Shown here piece by piece: positions 11,208-22,449 of a DNA stretch of 64,000 bases. The notes beneath the pieces were generated by a model that saw only the letters and a program-made list of their open reading frames with translations, did not search any database and was not told the origin of the DNA. Location: NCBI GenBank assembly GCA_934045075.1, contig OW203722.1:9021303-9085302 (forward strand), in the 5' to 3' direction. This DNA is from Yponomeuta sedellus (taxonomy: Eukaryota; Arthropoda; Insecta; Lepidoptera; Yponomeutidae). The position numbers and the translations under genes were made by a program. The stretch's first letter is position 1. Each line of letters starts with the position of its first letter.

Positions 11208-12555
11208 GACAAGTAAATTACAGTTTTACGTTGAATACAGCTTTTGTTCGAGAATTTCGGAACAAGTTTCAACTAATATATAAAAATCTCTTGTCTCTGT
11301 GTTTGTTATCGAACTCTTCCGAAACGGAGTCAGCGTTTTTTATGTATATTTGGTAGTTTTCAGAATTACTAAGTTCGTAGGCAAAACCCTGTAGTCAACG
11401 TTTGCGTAGTCAGCAACTTAAACTCTATAAGCCGCGCTATTTCTAAAAATATAAATCTAAAAAAAACGCAGAGGACAAGAACTCTTGTAAAACAAAAACT
11501 CTAAGAAACGTTTTTCCGGACTCGCACATTTGACAACAACCCGGGATATGTACACATAGGGAACTCGCCCAAATACCCACCATAAGCTACTCAACAGACT
11601 TTGACATAATGTAGATGGTTTTGATGCCATCTGGCGAAAAAAGTCAGCATCATTACTAAACAGAATGTGCGCAAGCGGCAATAGCATTCTGAACGCGATT
11701 GCATCACGGCTAGATAATCCACTGATTTGGATTTTAATTAAACCCACCAAGTCACTGTTACATAATATTAAATACTAACCTTAGGCTAAGTTCTATATTT
11801 ATTGCTACTAACATAACACTGGACCACGTTGTCTGTAAATAAAATAAAATAAATAATGTACTTAATCTAGACAGTGGGAACTTATAATTTTCGAGAACAA
11901 TGCTCTCAAGTGTTAATACAAAAGAAACGCGTAGTGGCTCAAGATAAGTAACAGGAAAGTGCTGCAAATTGTCCGAGATTAACACATCGTCGTGGTCCAT
12001 TTTGGGGGTGATGATTAATGCCCTATCCCCGGGAATATGCCAGTCCCCTGCAGTGTGACGTGTGTTTACTATTTAATCTGGGTCATCTTCATAGCTACCG
12101 ACGTCCATCACTATGATGTTAAAGTACGAAGTAGGATACCAGCCTAACATTTACCTAAGTTCGAATGTTTTTCTGGCAATACATAAACATCAACCATAGT
12201 AGTTTTTTGTATCAAAAGTCACCAGTAACAAAATTCTGTACAGTGCACGCATGTAAATATTTTTGTACTGTCGACATTATAAAAGACTACAATATGTTAA
12301 GGGTCGAAAATATTTTTTGACCGTAAAATTGTAGATTGCCACATTCGATTCTGGACGAATCCTTTTATTGTTTTGCTTCTACATCCTATTTGCAATTTAA
12401 AAACAATAAGTCCTACCGGTAATTTATGTTTTACCTTATGAATAATCGCGATTACAACCGTTTATTATATAAATAACGCCTACTTTAGACACCTTCGCTG
12501 GCCTAATCTAAGATAAAGGAAAACACGAAAAAACACCTAGACTCTTTCCATTTGT
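11208..12555. other. No recognised feature
   Basis: AT-rich. The section 12420-12470 (AATAATCGCGATTACAACCG) weakly resembles the right end of the inverted-repeat element at 40012-40222. Nothing else recognised. Confidence 0.3.
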
Positions 12556-12559
12556 ACAA

Positions 12560-12640
12560 AGTACGGAGGCCCCCAGTGGTAATCGAACCCGCGACCTCGG
12601 TAGTCAATCGTGATATCGCTAAAGCCACAACAATCAAAAA
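12560..12640 (-). mobile_element. tRNA-like SINE head fragment
   Basis: The minus strand contains GAGGTCGCGGGTTCGATTAC, a standard box B/T-arm, preceded by GTGGCTTTAGCGATATCACG in place of box A. It is a degraded tRNA-like head without a proper D-arm, so a SINE fragment is more likely than a gene. Confidence 0.5.
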
Positions 12641-13171
12641 TATATTAGAAAATAAAAATTACATACAAACAAACCAACTGGTAATAATTTACATAACAGC
12701 ATCAATGAGACAAGATGGCAATAAGAATCCCGGCCTTGCATTCATAGTCCCCCTCGATTGCGCCGGCCTCATCCCGACTTATTGGTAATGAAAATTCGAA
12801 GCGTCTCTCAACAGCGACGTCGACGCTCCGTCTCAAGTTCCCGACGACTTCTATTGCTGTTCGAAATATCGAGAAAATGCTCACTGCAATTTGCGAAGAG
12901 CCGTTTAGAATATTGAGCTATTTTGCGCTTTTTTGCACGTAAAACATGATTACGGTTTCTTATTGTTAACAAACTTTGCAAACAGAGCCGGTAGATCAAA
13001 AGAGGGTTCTTCAAATTATCAACACAAATACGTTTTATTCCGCGATCAACATTGAAATAAAAAAAATAGCTTGATCTGCACACTTCACACATTCGCTTGA
13101 TCAGGTGTATCAACATTTTTAGTAATAATAACTTTCATAAAACACGATCACTATATTAACCAGTTATCCAT

Positions 13172-13446
13172 TATGAACCCTTGTATGTCCCCACTACTGG
13201 GGCACGGGCCTCTTCCTGCATCACAGAAAAGTTAGGCCATACTCCACCACGGGGACCAAGTCCGCGTTGGTGGAATGGTGGATAATAAGACAGTGGCGGG
13301 CCTTATTTTCAGAAGTTATCAAGCCACCCTTATGGGTGTCAGAGGCCTTATGGCCTCTGACATGGTTTAACGCGACATTACATAGCAGCCGGCACCAAAG
13401 CTTAAGTGCCTTGCGAAGCACGAAACCGGAAACTCGGAAAAATGCC
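13172..13446 (-). mobile_element. 5S-SINE, truncated at the 5S end
   Basis: Plus-strand start TTATGAACCCTTGTATGTCC is the element tail. It runs through GGAAGAGGCCCGTGCCCCAG on the minus strand to the TTTTTCCGAG...GTTTCC section, then stops before the 5S-like promoter. A small internal duplication around 13325-13360 repeats the AGGCCT / CTCTGAC segment. 5' truncation is typical of target-primed reverse transcription. Confidence 0.8.
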
Positions 13447-13921
13447 AGGTAAGACATCACAAACACAGAAAAACAACGAGACTGATACAAATGTGCGGCG
13501 GCCCCCAGTGTCCCACAAACTCTGTCGTGCCATTCAAATGTAATACCTCTAAAACAACTCCTCTTATACTACTCCTACCTTGAATAGAATTCTAGTATTC
13601 AATACGACCAAAAAATAGGTTCAACATTCAATCACTGTTGCTGTTCCGAAACTAAGAAACTCTGTGTTAAGGTAACCAGACAAGGCCGTCAAAACACTAA
13701 AGATCATGCAGTCTGAGCTCATTTGTAAAAAAATTGCACATTCTTGCAACATTGTTTTTCAGTGATGTCTACGAGTATGACAGACTTATTTACTAGTAAA
13801 GTTATTAATAGCAACTACTTTGCTTCCAACTTTGCATTGTTTGCTGTGCTTGCAACGACTTCGTTTTTTAAGTTATGTACATTTGTGAAGTTATTGTAGC
13901 AATACCACTCCCTAACGGCGA

Positions 13922-14092
13922 AGAAAAACATCGTGTGGAAATCTGTCTGAGGGCTTCAAATACTTCAGGGTTTTAAATTGACAATCTAAGGTGGGCACGC
14001 ATGCTTTTTAAGCCCATACTCTCTCTTTCTTCGAGAGATAGCCTGTTTCCTTTTCTGGGATGTTTAGATACTACATAAAAAAAAAACAAAAA
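13922..14092 (+). mobile_element. SINE body with poly-A tail
   Basis: GAAAAACATCGTGTGGAAAT, then the CTTTCTTCGAGAGATAGCCT block and CTACATAAAAAAAAAAC end. Same family as 5722 and 36655. The tRNA head is missing. Confidence 0.75.
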
Positions 14093-14094
14093 TA

Positions 14095-14760
14095 TTAAAA
14101 TCAATGCCCCTTTTTAAAAAGATACAGGAGAAGTTTTTTTTTCAAATGTCTGAACTAAATTACTCCAAGTTTCAAAAACAACCTGAAAGTCGTGGTGCAT
14201 TGTTTCTTCTTTGACAGTGTTAGAAAAACGAAAATTATAGAGAACAACTGTTTCTGAAGCCAATTGTAAGCACGGAAATGATATATAATTGAACAATGCA
14301 CCAAGTTATAAACATAATTGTAGGGTTTGATCACTCCTTTGTTACTTTGCAGGGTGTAGCGCTTCAATTATTCACATTTTCTGTATGAAGTTTAAAAAAA
14401 CCAGGGAAATGCATTTTGCATATCCAAACGAATCGTTTTTATTAAAAATGTTATCTGAAACAAAATGTCTGAATAAATGAAAAGCTTTCACAAATTTAAT
14501 TCACTGAACATTTTGTTGATGGAGCTTTGAAGACGAGCACAGGTCGCAAGGCTTGCTGAAAAAGCGGCCAGAAAGTTGCAGATTGTGAATATTTGATAAA
14601 GTAGACGCCATTATTGGATGCGAAGTGGGAGTTACCTATCCGCTTTTCCCGATCGATGGGTAGTATTGTATGATAATCGGGGAATGAACGGGCACCGGTG
14701 AACTTTTCATGTGACTTTTCGTCAGCGTTCTTCGATTCATGTCATAATTGTCATGGTTTT
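14095..14760. other. No recognised feature
   Basis: Short overlapping frames at 14114-14367 have no domain. No repeat partner noticed. Confidence 0.3.
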
Positions 14761-14765
14761 AATGG

Positions 14766-14935
14766 AGCCTATATAATAGGTCACACCGCAAGGCACAGGC
14801 TTTCTCTCAGAAAGAGACAGTAGGGGCTAAATTACCACGCGTGCCAACTGTTGATTAGGCTTTTCTTGCGCTGATGTTCTTGAACACCTTAGCCACTCAG
14901 GTTTCATCACAATATTTTTCTACACCATTAGCAAA
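14766..14935 (-). mobile_element. SINE body fragment
   Basis: Plus strand: AGCCTATATAATAGGTCACA, GGCACAGGCTTTCTCTCAGA, then GTGCCAACTGTTGATTAGG and a CACCTTAGCCACTCAGGTTT end. This is the reverse complement of the shared SINE body. It abuts an RTE-partner element at 14950. Confidence 0.75.
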
Positions 14936-14949
14936 TAGTGTAGTACACA

Positions 14950-15175
14950 ACCCAAATTCTTCCCGCGGGTGTCGTAAAAGGCGACTAAGGGACACAAACC
15001 GGGGGGTGGGCAGCAGCGCCCCCTGCAGTACAATTCCACCAAACTGCGATCCCCAACCCGCATGACCAGCGTGGGGATTATGGGCATTACCCCCCAATGA
15101 TGGCATCACCTTGCGCTATGGCGCTCATTAGGGGAGGGCTATGTCCAGCAGTGGACTAATATAGCCTGAAGAAGA
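14950..15175 (+). mobile_element. Non-autonomous RTE-partner element (family B), copy 1
   Basis: Starts around CCCAAATTCTTCCCGCGGGT, continues GTCGTAAAAGGCGACTAAGG and CAGCAGCGCCCCCTGCAGTA, and ends in CTATGTCCAGCAGTGGACTA, ATATAGCCTGAAGAAGAAG. That ending matches the 3' end of the RTE LINE at 44539-45100, while the rest is unrelated and non-coding. I infer a non-autonomous element that uses the LINE's machinery through its 3' end. Other copies: 17810, 20395, 56238, fragment 27815. Confidence 0.75.
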
Positions 15176-15177
15176 AG

Positions 15178-15278
15178 TACATAACTTAGAAAAAAATACA
15201 TTTGGTACATGCCGGGATTCGAACCCACGACCTCCCGATTGAGATGCAGGCGTTCTACCGCTCCGCTACCATTACTCA
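15178..15278 (-). mobile_element. tRNA-like SINE head (GGTCGTGGGTTCGAATCCCG box B)
   Basis: On the minus strand, TAGCGGAGCGGTAGAACGCC is followed by TGCATCTCAATCGGGAGGTC and GTGGGTTCGAATCCCGGCAT. The same head type, decayed, occurs at 36660 and (minus strand) near 41965-42028. The flanking body is mostly lost here. Confidence 0.65.
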
Positions 15279-15279
15279 T

Positions 15280-16880
15280 TTTGACTTTTATTTCACTTAT
15301 ATTTCTTTTGTTAGCAGCCATAATGGTGTTAATATCAGTGAAATTTCTATGAAAACATGACTATAGTATTGGGTCATATATAGTATTGTATAGCATCATT
15401 AGTAACTTCTACCACTATCTGTCCCTTCACATGCACTCAGGCTGTAGTTTCGAATCCAGGTATCTACCTACTATATTGATTTCAAATGTAACAAACATTT
15501 GTCAATTCATATTATTGCTTACTCGCACCACTCCGCTAATTTTGAAGGAATACATAATCATAAAACTCAAGTGACTGAGATGTTTACACATTCTGATAAC
15601 TGTAAATTTACACATTCTGGTAACTGTAAACTGACGGCAGATTCAACTTTTCTCAGAGTGAGAGAGTTAAGGCTTACGTACACAGTAGTTAATAGTTTTT
15701 CGTTGTGGTTATCTTATTCGTGTACTATTCTTTTCGAAAACATACTCGTACGCAATGTCCATTCGTAAATCCAAGCTACGTCTCTAACCCTACGGTAGGA
15801 ATTCAGAGGTAAGTGAGGGTAAACACACAATGGGGTTCACAGAACACAACATTAAAAGGTACGACAGAAGGACTACTTTGGGATATTGTCTCTTATAGCC
15901 TAATTGAAGCCGCACAAAGTACATTAAACAACTGTACAGAGGACTTTTATGGTGAGCGCACTGCTCGGCAGTTGATAGCAAGAAACTACCGATCATATAA
16001 ATATAATTTTTTCCGATTTTTTATTTCTTATGGATGTTTACTATTTATTTGGTATATAAGTGCCAGGTTTTAGTTTTGGTATGATTTGAAGTACCCGTGT
16101 AATTAGATGTATAGCTGATGATATCTTATATCAAGATATATAAATAGTCAATCTCTGTATTGTGTCAGTCGTCTTTGTGTTCATTGTAAGTCGCTTATCG
16201 CTTGTTGTGACCTTTAAAATGTAACTGTTCATGGTTTTTTTCATATTATGTTGCTTATTTTCTTTTTCTAAAGATATATACATTTTTTTATTATCTATCT
16301 TTATATATACTTTCGAAAGCTAAACTATACGTCCTTAAACGAACGTTCATGGGATCTACCCAAGAGCAGTCGCTCCAAAGATTTTAGCTGAGGACATTTT
16401 CCATATTGAGAATCTCGAAATCCTGGCAAATTGCCTGTTAAATTCCGGCTGCAACAGCATTTGCAGAATCGTTCAATTCTAATTACAAATTGCTAGTTTA
16501 AGTCATTTCAAGCCCAGTTATTTTTGCCTTTTCATATCAATGACATTAGGGGGTAATCGATATCGCGCACTTTCAGTGGTCGTTCTATTTAATTCACCTT
16601 ATAGTGCAATTCGACGTGTCTCAGGGAAACCTCCCAGGTGCCCAGCTGTTATATTATTTACAAGCATCGCGTCATGGATGTTTTCACCGGCTCCGCATTG
16701 ATTTCTTAGTGCATTTTCTTTTGTAGGTAGCTCTGATTTTGTTTTGCTTTGGTATTGTGACGTGATAACAGTTTTTATATCGAAAGCGTTTGAAAGTATA
16801 CTACACGATACTACAAAGCGATTTCCAAAAGAGTTTTGAGAATTTATGCAAGGCAAAATAATTGCAGTGTCTTATATTTA
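15280..16880. other. No recognised feature
   Basis: A near-duplicate of ACACATTCTGRTAACTGTAA occurs twice in succession at about 15587-15630, a short local tandem repeat. Reading frames are short and domain-free. Confidence 0.35.
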
Positions 16881-16884
16881 TGTT

Positions 16885-17097
16885 TATTTACTAGTTGTGA
16901 CCCGCGGTTTATCAGGGAAAATAAATTGTATATTAACAGTAAAAGATATTTTCCCGCAGTAAACGTAGCCTAACGTAGTTAATCCAGGTTGTCAGCTAAC
17001 TTCATATCAAACTTTTATTAAAATCACTCCAACCGTTTAGCCGTGAAACAAACATACACACTCACAAACTTTCGCATTTATAATATAAGTGTTATTA
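16885..17097 (+). repeat. Unclassified lepidopteran interspersed repeat (ACTAG...TTTCGCATTTATAATA)
   Basis: Begins TTACTAGTTGTGACCCGCGG and ends with CGTTTAGCCGTGAAACAAAC and CTTTCGCATTTATAATATAA. Repeats with this start and end are common in Lepidoptera. Similar copies: 27068, 28860, 32330. I cannot decide between Helitron-like and other classes by eye. Confidence 0.6.
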
Positions 17098-17099
17098 GC

Positions 17100-17805
17100 G
17101 ATCATTTATACATTTCATCAATGTGAGGATAATGAATCATTAAATCACATGACTCCAAAAAGTACTTTTGAATGCTTAGTGACACCGCTTTACGCCGCCA
17201 ATTGTAATATGTACCTTAGTAAATATTTTGTGTTTGGTTTTTTTTCGGCGTACAATAAAGTATAATTTATCATATCTTTAAGGTTAAACAACATGTAATA
17301 ACTTAGTTATAATATTTTAGTCACCGTTTTTAATTCATTAGTTTAGTGTTTAACAGTTAAAACATTGCGTGTACACTAAAACCGTTAATTTAGTAAAAAA
17401 AAAGATGCACGTCACTTACGGAGAAAGTTTCTGAAGATTAATTCCCTTGATAAAATTTCACGGTTCAAGAAATCCAACTACCGGTCGTGCGATAAGCGAT
17501 ACTGATTACGTTCGTCTCAAGAAAGAACTAAGAACCTTTTAGACTGGTCTTTGAGCTCACCAAATCTTTTTGTTTGCTCTGGCAATTTTTATTAAAAATG
17601 TCTTTATCATTTCATACTAAAATTAGGGGGGCTCTTGAAGGCCATTTTCCAAGAAACTGGCTGTGGCAGTTGGTATTTTTAAAAACTTAATTATTTATTT
17701 AATTGTTTTTGGATAACTAACAGTTTATACGAGAGGCATATTTACAAAATTTAGATGAATTAGTTTTAATTCACTAAATTAATTTTAGAATATTATTTTA
17801 CGTAT
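17100..17805. other. No recognised feature
   Basis: Strongly AT-rich DNA without recognisable coding or repeat content. Confidence 0.35.
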
Positions 17806-17809
17806 GACT

Positions 17810-18065
17810 CGTCGTCGTCAGGCTATACTAGTCCCCTACTGGACATATCCCTCCCCTAAAGAGCGCCACGTTGTGCTATCATACGGGGTAATGCCCATAG
17901 TCCCCACGCCGCTGGGCATGCGGGTTGGGGATCGCAGTTAGGTGGAATTGTACTGCAGGGGGCGCTGCTGCTCACCCCCCGGTTTGTGTCCCTTAGTCGC
18001 CTTTTACGACACCCACGGGAAGAATTCGGTTGGTGCTATTCTCTAGGCCGACACCACACAGCAAT
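17810..18065 (-). mobile_element. RTE-partner element (family B), copy 2
   Basis: Plus strand starts CGTCGTCGTCAGGCTATACT and AGTCCCCTACTGGACATATC, the reverse complement of the RTE-like tail, and extends to CCTTTTACGACACCCACGGG and TAGGCCGACACCACACAGCA. It carries a few more bases at the 5' side (CTAGGCCGACACC) that are also seen in the copy at 20395. Confidence 0.75.
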
Positions 18066-19510
18066 GAGTGCAATTGCGTATGAGTGTCGTGTTCATATAC
18101 CTGAATTATCTCAGAAATCCGTGCAAGCAATGCCGCGAGCATATCTACTTAATAAACAACATTCAACTCTACAAGAGATTCCTCGCTCTTCATTTGTTGC
18201 CGTAGCAGTGACTACGCCGTAGCTACGGGTCGTAGCGAGACGGCTACGAGTCCCACGAGACGCAGACCTTCGTAGGCTTTCGTTACGCAATAACCGAGTG
18301 GCGAATGGAAGCCGTGCGCCATTATACGGGTAAATTACGCTTTAGCCCTCATATCTTTGTTGAAGGACGTGAAACGGTTGTTTTCAATTTGACTGGCTGA
18401 TGTATGAACTCTCGCCAACGATGAAGGAAAACGTGAGAATGTCTGAGATATTTATATACCGGTTTTTTTTTAGGTTTCATTTATTAGTTTCCACATTGCA
18501 CTAGTTAGTGGTAAATATTAACTTGTTTTTCCCAATTTTCTGACTGAGTAGGAATAAAATAGAATTCCTTTAACTTGTCCAGATAATATTTACATGGTAT
18601 AAATTTTCATTACGTAGATGGGGAGGCCAAACAATATAATAATATTACAATGTATAATTATTTAATACAAAAATATTTGTAACCAAACTTCATTGGCGAA
18701 GTTTGAATTCCCGCACATGGATGTCTCAGTTAATGATTTCAGATTTAGCACCAACCACAACACATAAATTCCGAGTTTAATCGTAGTACAGTCCACAAAC
18801 TATAGAATTGGAGATAAACTATCGAATTAAGGGCCAAATTGAGCCGCAAACTGCAAGCAGCCGCTCTAGAATTGGGGACTGAGCCATTTTTGCAACTGAC
18901 TACGAAAGAAGCATGATTTATGATAACGTAAAACCTTGCGAAGCACGGACTTTGAGTTGATTATACACTGTTTATAGAATAAAAGGTATATAGATACGGG
19001 ATATCAAAATGTACGTCATTATAGAGTCAAAGAAGCATAGAAATCCTACAAAAAATATAAATGCGAAAGTTTGAGTAGATGGACGCGGGTTTCTCAATCA
19101 CGCTAGAATGGCTCAAGAGACCTGACTGAGATTTCGTACTGAGATAGATTATACAAGGGGGGATCAAAAATTTGTGAGAACGCCGTACTCCTTGGTAAGA
19201 AAAATAATACTGGCTGGCATAGCTCAGATACATATTTGTAATATTAATAAAGAAAAAAATCTTCGATTCTCTTTTGTTTTTTTTTCTGAATGTAGTCATT
19301 GTGTCATTGTAGATACAGGCAACAGCTAGTGAGACGACATTTTACTACTTTTGCAGACTTAATTTTATTTTATTTATCATCGCCTTTGTTTCGACAGTTG
19401 ATCTGAGAATTCCATTCTACGTTTAATTTCTGAATTTTAAGTAGATTTTTAGCATTGAAAACTAATCTTATAACGTTAATAGATATATCTTTAAATTTAT
19501 TCTTTCTATT
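18066..19510. other. Mostly unrecognised
   Basis: A short GC-rich section at 18190-18330 contains repeated CTACG-type words. Bases 18931-18950 (ACCTTGCGAAGCACGG) match an internal part of the 5S-SINE, but the match is too short to be sure. No gene supported. Confidence 0.3.
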
Positions 19511-19515
19511 TTGAT

Positions 19516-19642
19516 AAAACGTCTTCTTCTTCTTCTTTTTCAGACTATATCATGTAGTCCACTGCTGGACATAGCCTTCCCCTAATGAGCGCCATAGCGC
19601 CCTGTCTTCAGCTTGCCGCATCCAGCATCTGCCGGCAGTTTT
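19516..19642 (-). pseudogene. RTE LINE C-terminal fragment with (GAA)n tail
   Basis: Minus-strand frame: RKTAGRCWMRQAEDRALW and RSLGEGYVQQWTT, stop, then a GAAGAAGAAG tail. It is nearly identical to residues at the end of the 44539-45072 ORF, so both belong to one RTE subfamily. Only about 40 codons remain. Confidence 0.85.
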
Positions 19643-19649
19643 TCGTTTT

Positions 19650-20300
19650 TTTTTTTTTATAAAAGGTCGATTAGTAAAAAATATTTTTAAACAATACCAA
19701 ACTAACAATAAATTTTAAGCACAATAAAATTCCGAAGTTCATTTTACCTTACAATATAAATCTACAAAATTCGAACGAACTTGTGTAGATTCTGTGACGA
19801 GGTACTAATTACTTTGGCCCTTTGAGATACCTTCTAATTAATAATTAAACAAAAGACGCACAACCTTTGTTAGTCTACTAAGGCAAAGGCTTATGAATCT
19901 TTGTGAAGGAATCAGATCTGATATTGGAATTGATATTATATTCGATGCTATTCATTTAGATCGATGATGATAAGATTAGGTGAGGATGGCTAACTACCCA
20001 AAGGAATGGTTTCCTTGTAGGAGTACTTACCTGGGAGCCAATTCCTACTTCATTAGCAAATTAATTCGTCTACGACATAAGGCTCATGACTTGGAATTGT
20101 ACAAAAAAGTCGAGGGACAGGACAGCCAAAATCTGTATAACGAAAGCCGTGCTAGATTGAATTCGAAGAAGAAAATTAATGTTTAACGACTCTGTCGAGT
20201 TATCTTATCTAATTTTTATGCGACAAATGTCTAAGCCTTTGAATATTTTGCGTCTACGCTTTCAGTTCGAATGGGCGAAAATCGGCTTCCTGGTCCAGTA
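19650..20300. other. No recognised feature
   Basis: AT-rich. The reading frame at 19980-20186 has no domain. Confidence 0.3.
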
Positions 20301-20362
20301 CATTACAAGACCTCACACCTGTATCACGGAAGGGTAAACAGAGATCAGGGCTTCAGCACTAC
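20300..20362 (-). repeat. Fragment of the SAYPSG-type LINE end
   Basis: ACCTCACACCTGTATCACGG, then AGGGTAAACAGAGATCAGGG. This is the decayed counterpart of the 2368-2480 block. Too short to place further. Confidence 0.5.
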
Positions 20363-20389
20363 ACCAACAGCAGCGTTTAATTTGTGTTG

Positions 20390-20640
20390 GATAAGTCCAG
20401 CTTTGCTGTATGGTGTCGGCCTAGAGAATAGCACCAACCTTCCCGCGGGTGTCTTAAAAGGCGACTAAGAGACACAAACCGGGGGTGGGCAGCAGCGCCC
20501 CCTGCAGTACAATTCCACCGACTGCGATCCCCAACCCGCATGCCCAGCGTGGGGATTATGTGCATTACCCCCTATGATAGCACAACGTGGCGCTCTTTAG
20601 GGGATGTCCAGCAGTGGACTAGTATAGCCTGACGACGAAG
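20390..20640 (+). mobile_element. RTE-partner element (family B), copy 3
   Basis: Contains GGTGTCGGCCTAGAGAATAG, then TTCCCGCGGGTGTCTTAAAA, GCAGCGCCCCCTGCAGTACA, and ends GTCCAGCAGTGGACTAGTAT and AGCCTGACGACGAAG. It differs from copy 1 by a tail of GACGACGAAG instead of GAAGAAGAAG, and in this it matches copies 2 and 4. Confidence 0.75.
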
Positions 20641-20837
20641 TCCAATTTAGGTTTAGTTTTGATTTTCAAAGCTTAATTAAGGATAGTAGAGATGAAACGT
20701 CATCGCTTACTTTTCTGAATGATTCGCGTGTCTCGGGGTCATCCAGCAAAAATCAAGTAACTAGTGCCAGAATAAAGTTAATGAATTACTTATGTTTATG
20801 CTTCAATCGACAATGGAACGATTACCGATTCGCTTTA

Positions 20838-20910
20838 TCGATATCAACCCTTTTATGTCCCCACTGCTGGCGCACGGGTCTCCTTCTGCATCACAAGAAT
20901 GTTAGGCCTC
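20838..20910 (-). repeat. 5S-SINE tail fragment
   Basis: TATCGATATCAACCCTTTTA, then the CCCCACTGCTGG block and GAATGTTAGGCC. Only about 70 bp of the 3' end is present, a strongly 5'-truncated insertion. Confidence 0.8.
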
Positions 20911-21232
20911 GCTTTATGCAATTGCAGAATCAGCTCCCTGATGTCGCCGAAGTGCCCCCGGCCCAGAAGCCAGGCGGCCGTTATTGTTGTGAGAGCACCA
21001 AGTTTGGGAAACTTGTTACTCTTCTAAGTTCAACCGCCCGCCTCCGGGTATGAGCTACACAATTACACTGTCTCGCGAGTTGTGATGTGATAGGCGTGGT
21101 GGAAGACAAGGCATTCTTCTTAGAACGATAGAGTTACTGCATAGATACCAACGCAGTTTAACTAGCAATGAAGCCAAGACATTCAGCTTCTTATTCCATA
21201 CATCTAACTACAACGGAAATACAGGTAATTAA
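20911..21232. other. No recognised feature
   Basis: Moderately GC-rich between 20930 and 21060 with a short frame but no domain. Confidence 0.3.
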
Positions 21233-21234
21233 GG

Positions 21235-21310
21235 TATACATGGTGATAAAGTCCCCATGCTCTCTCTCTCTTTCTCTCTGAGAAGGTCCTTGCCCTGTAG
21301 GGCTTTCTGG
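21235..21310 (+). repeat. SINE body fragment
   Basis: CCCCATGCTCTCTCTCTCTT, then CTCTGAGAAGGTCCTTGCCC. This is the 3' part of the shared SINE body. Confidence 0.6.
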
Positions 21311-21840
21311 CTCTTTTCCGGAACTCTTTTCGAGAACTTATGTCGATCTAAATAACAAAGAAGATTACTTAGCATGGGGAATGGAGCATCGACACTATAT
21401 GACCGACCGAAGTACCGATTTTTTCAAGTGATCATAATGGACGAAATTAATAGGAACAAACGTGTTGCGATAAAAATTATTATGTGGCTCAGAAACATCA
21501 GGGAACGGTCCGGTTTAGGAAAAACTTTAAAAACAAGTTTTACAAGGCAAGAAATATAGAAGAATATGGAGAGGTGATGAACGACCTCTGAGAGTGAAGA
21601 GCCACGAGTAGAAAAGTAAGAGAGGTTACACAAAAACAATAAATTTGGTATTCGTGTCACCTTTGGAGTAGTATAGCCGAAGTTTTACATGTTGTAAACA
21701 GGCATGTAGATAGGTTGACTAGATGAAATTGAAGTTATTTCTGGCCTAATTTGTTAGGCCAAAGCCGTTGTTAGCAAATTTGACAACGTCAGCAACAAAG
21801 CACTCATATTGGATGAAAGAAATAATCACAACACAATCAC

Positions 21841-21940
21841 TTGTCATGGTCCCAATCTTTGATACCCCGTGGTTACCAGACAAAGACATTACAAACATGG
21901 AAATATACCCAGTCTAAGCCCATTTGTACAAATAAATCAC
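21841..21940 (-). repeat. SINE body fragment (family G/K body)
   Basis: TTGTCATGGTCCCAATCTTT, GATACCCCGTGGTTACCAGA, ACATTACAAACATGG. This is the same body that follows two different tRNA heads at 322 and 48170, here without a head. Confidence 0.6.
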
Positions 21941-22058
21941 ATGAGATCTTTTTCTACTCTAGCTATTGTTTTTTTTTATCTAGACAGGTTGCAAGTTTTG
22001 GGTTCATTTACGGAATGTAGCAATGACGTTACAATTACTTATGCGAGTCATGGACCGT

Positions 22059-22446
22059 AAAGGAAGGACTCAAACAAAGACTCACGGCTTTCGAGATGTG
22101 GTGCTACCGACGAATGCTCCGAATCAGCTGGACCGAAAAAGTGACCAACGTCGAGGTCCTTAGACGGACGGACACGAAGGTGGATCTTGTTCGCACCATC
22201 AAGCAGCGGAAAATAGCTTACTTAGGCCATGTGCTGCGATTAAGGTAAACACCAATTACTGCAGACTATTTTGATGGGCAAGGTGGAAGGAAAGAGAAGG
22301 CCGGGCAGGAAAAGGATGTCATGGTTGTGCAACTTCAAGTAGTGGACCGGTGTTAAAACCGCAGAGGAGCTGTTCAGAATGCCACTGGATAGGGAGCGCT
22401 GTAAAGAGCTGACTGGCTGAGCTGAGAAGCACTTTAAGAAGAAGAA
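22059..22446 (+). pseudogene. RTE LINE reverse transcriptase C-terminal pseudogene
   Basis: Frames interrupted by shifts give LKQRLTAFEMWCYRRMLRIS (the F-E-x-W-C-Y-R-R-M-L block just after the RT domain), then VRTIKQRKIAYLGHVLR, a G-R-P-G-R-K-R-M-S-W-like piece and an ELFRMPLDRERCKEL-like piece. It ends with CTTTAAGAAGAAGAAGC. This order is typical of the region between the RT thumb and the C-terminus in RTE-type elements. At least two frameshifts and a stop are present. It is a different subfamily from 44539. Confidence 0.8.
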
Positions 22447-22449
22447 GCA

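Noticed and set aside
18190..18330. Tandem repeat or coding region in GC-rich patch
   Set aside because: The repeated CTACG words are short and irregular, and no frame has a domain.
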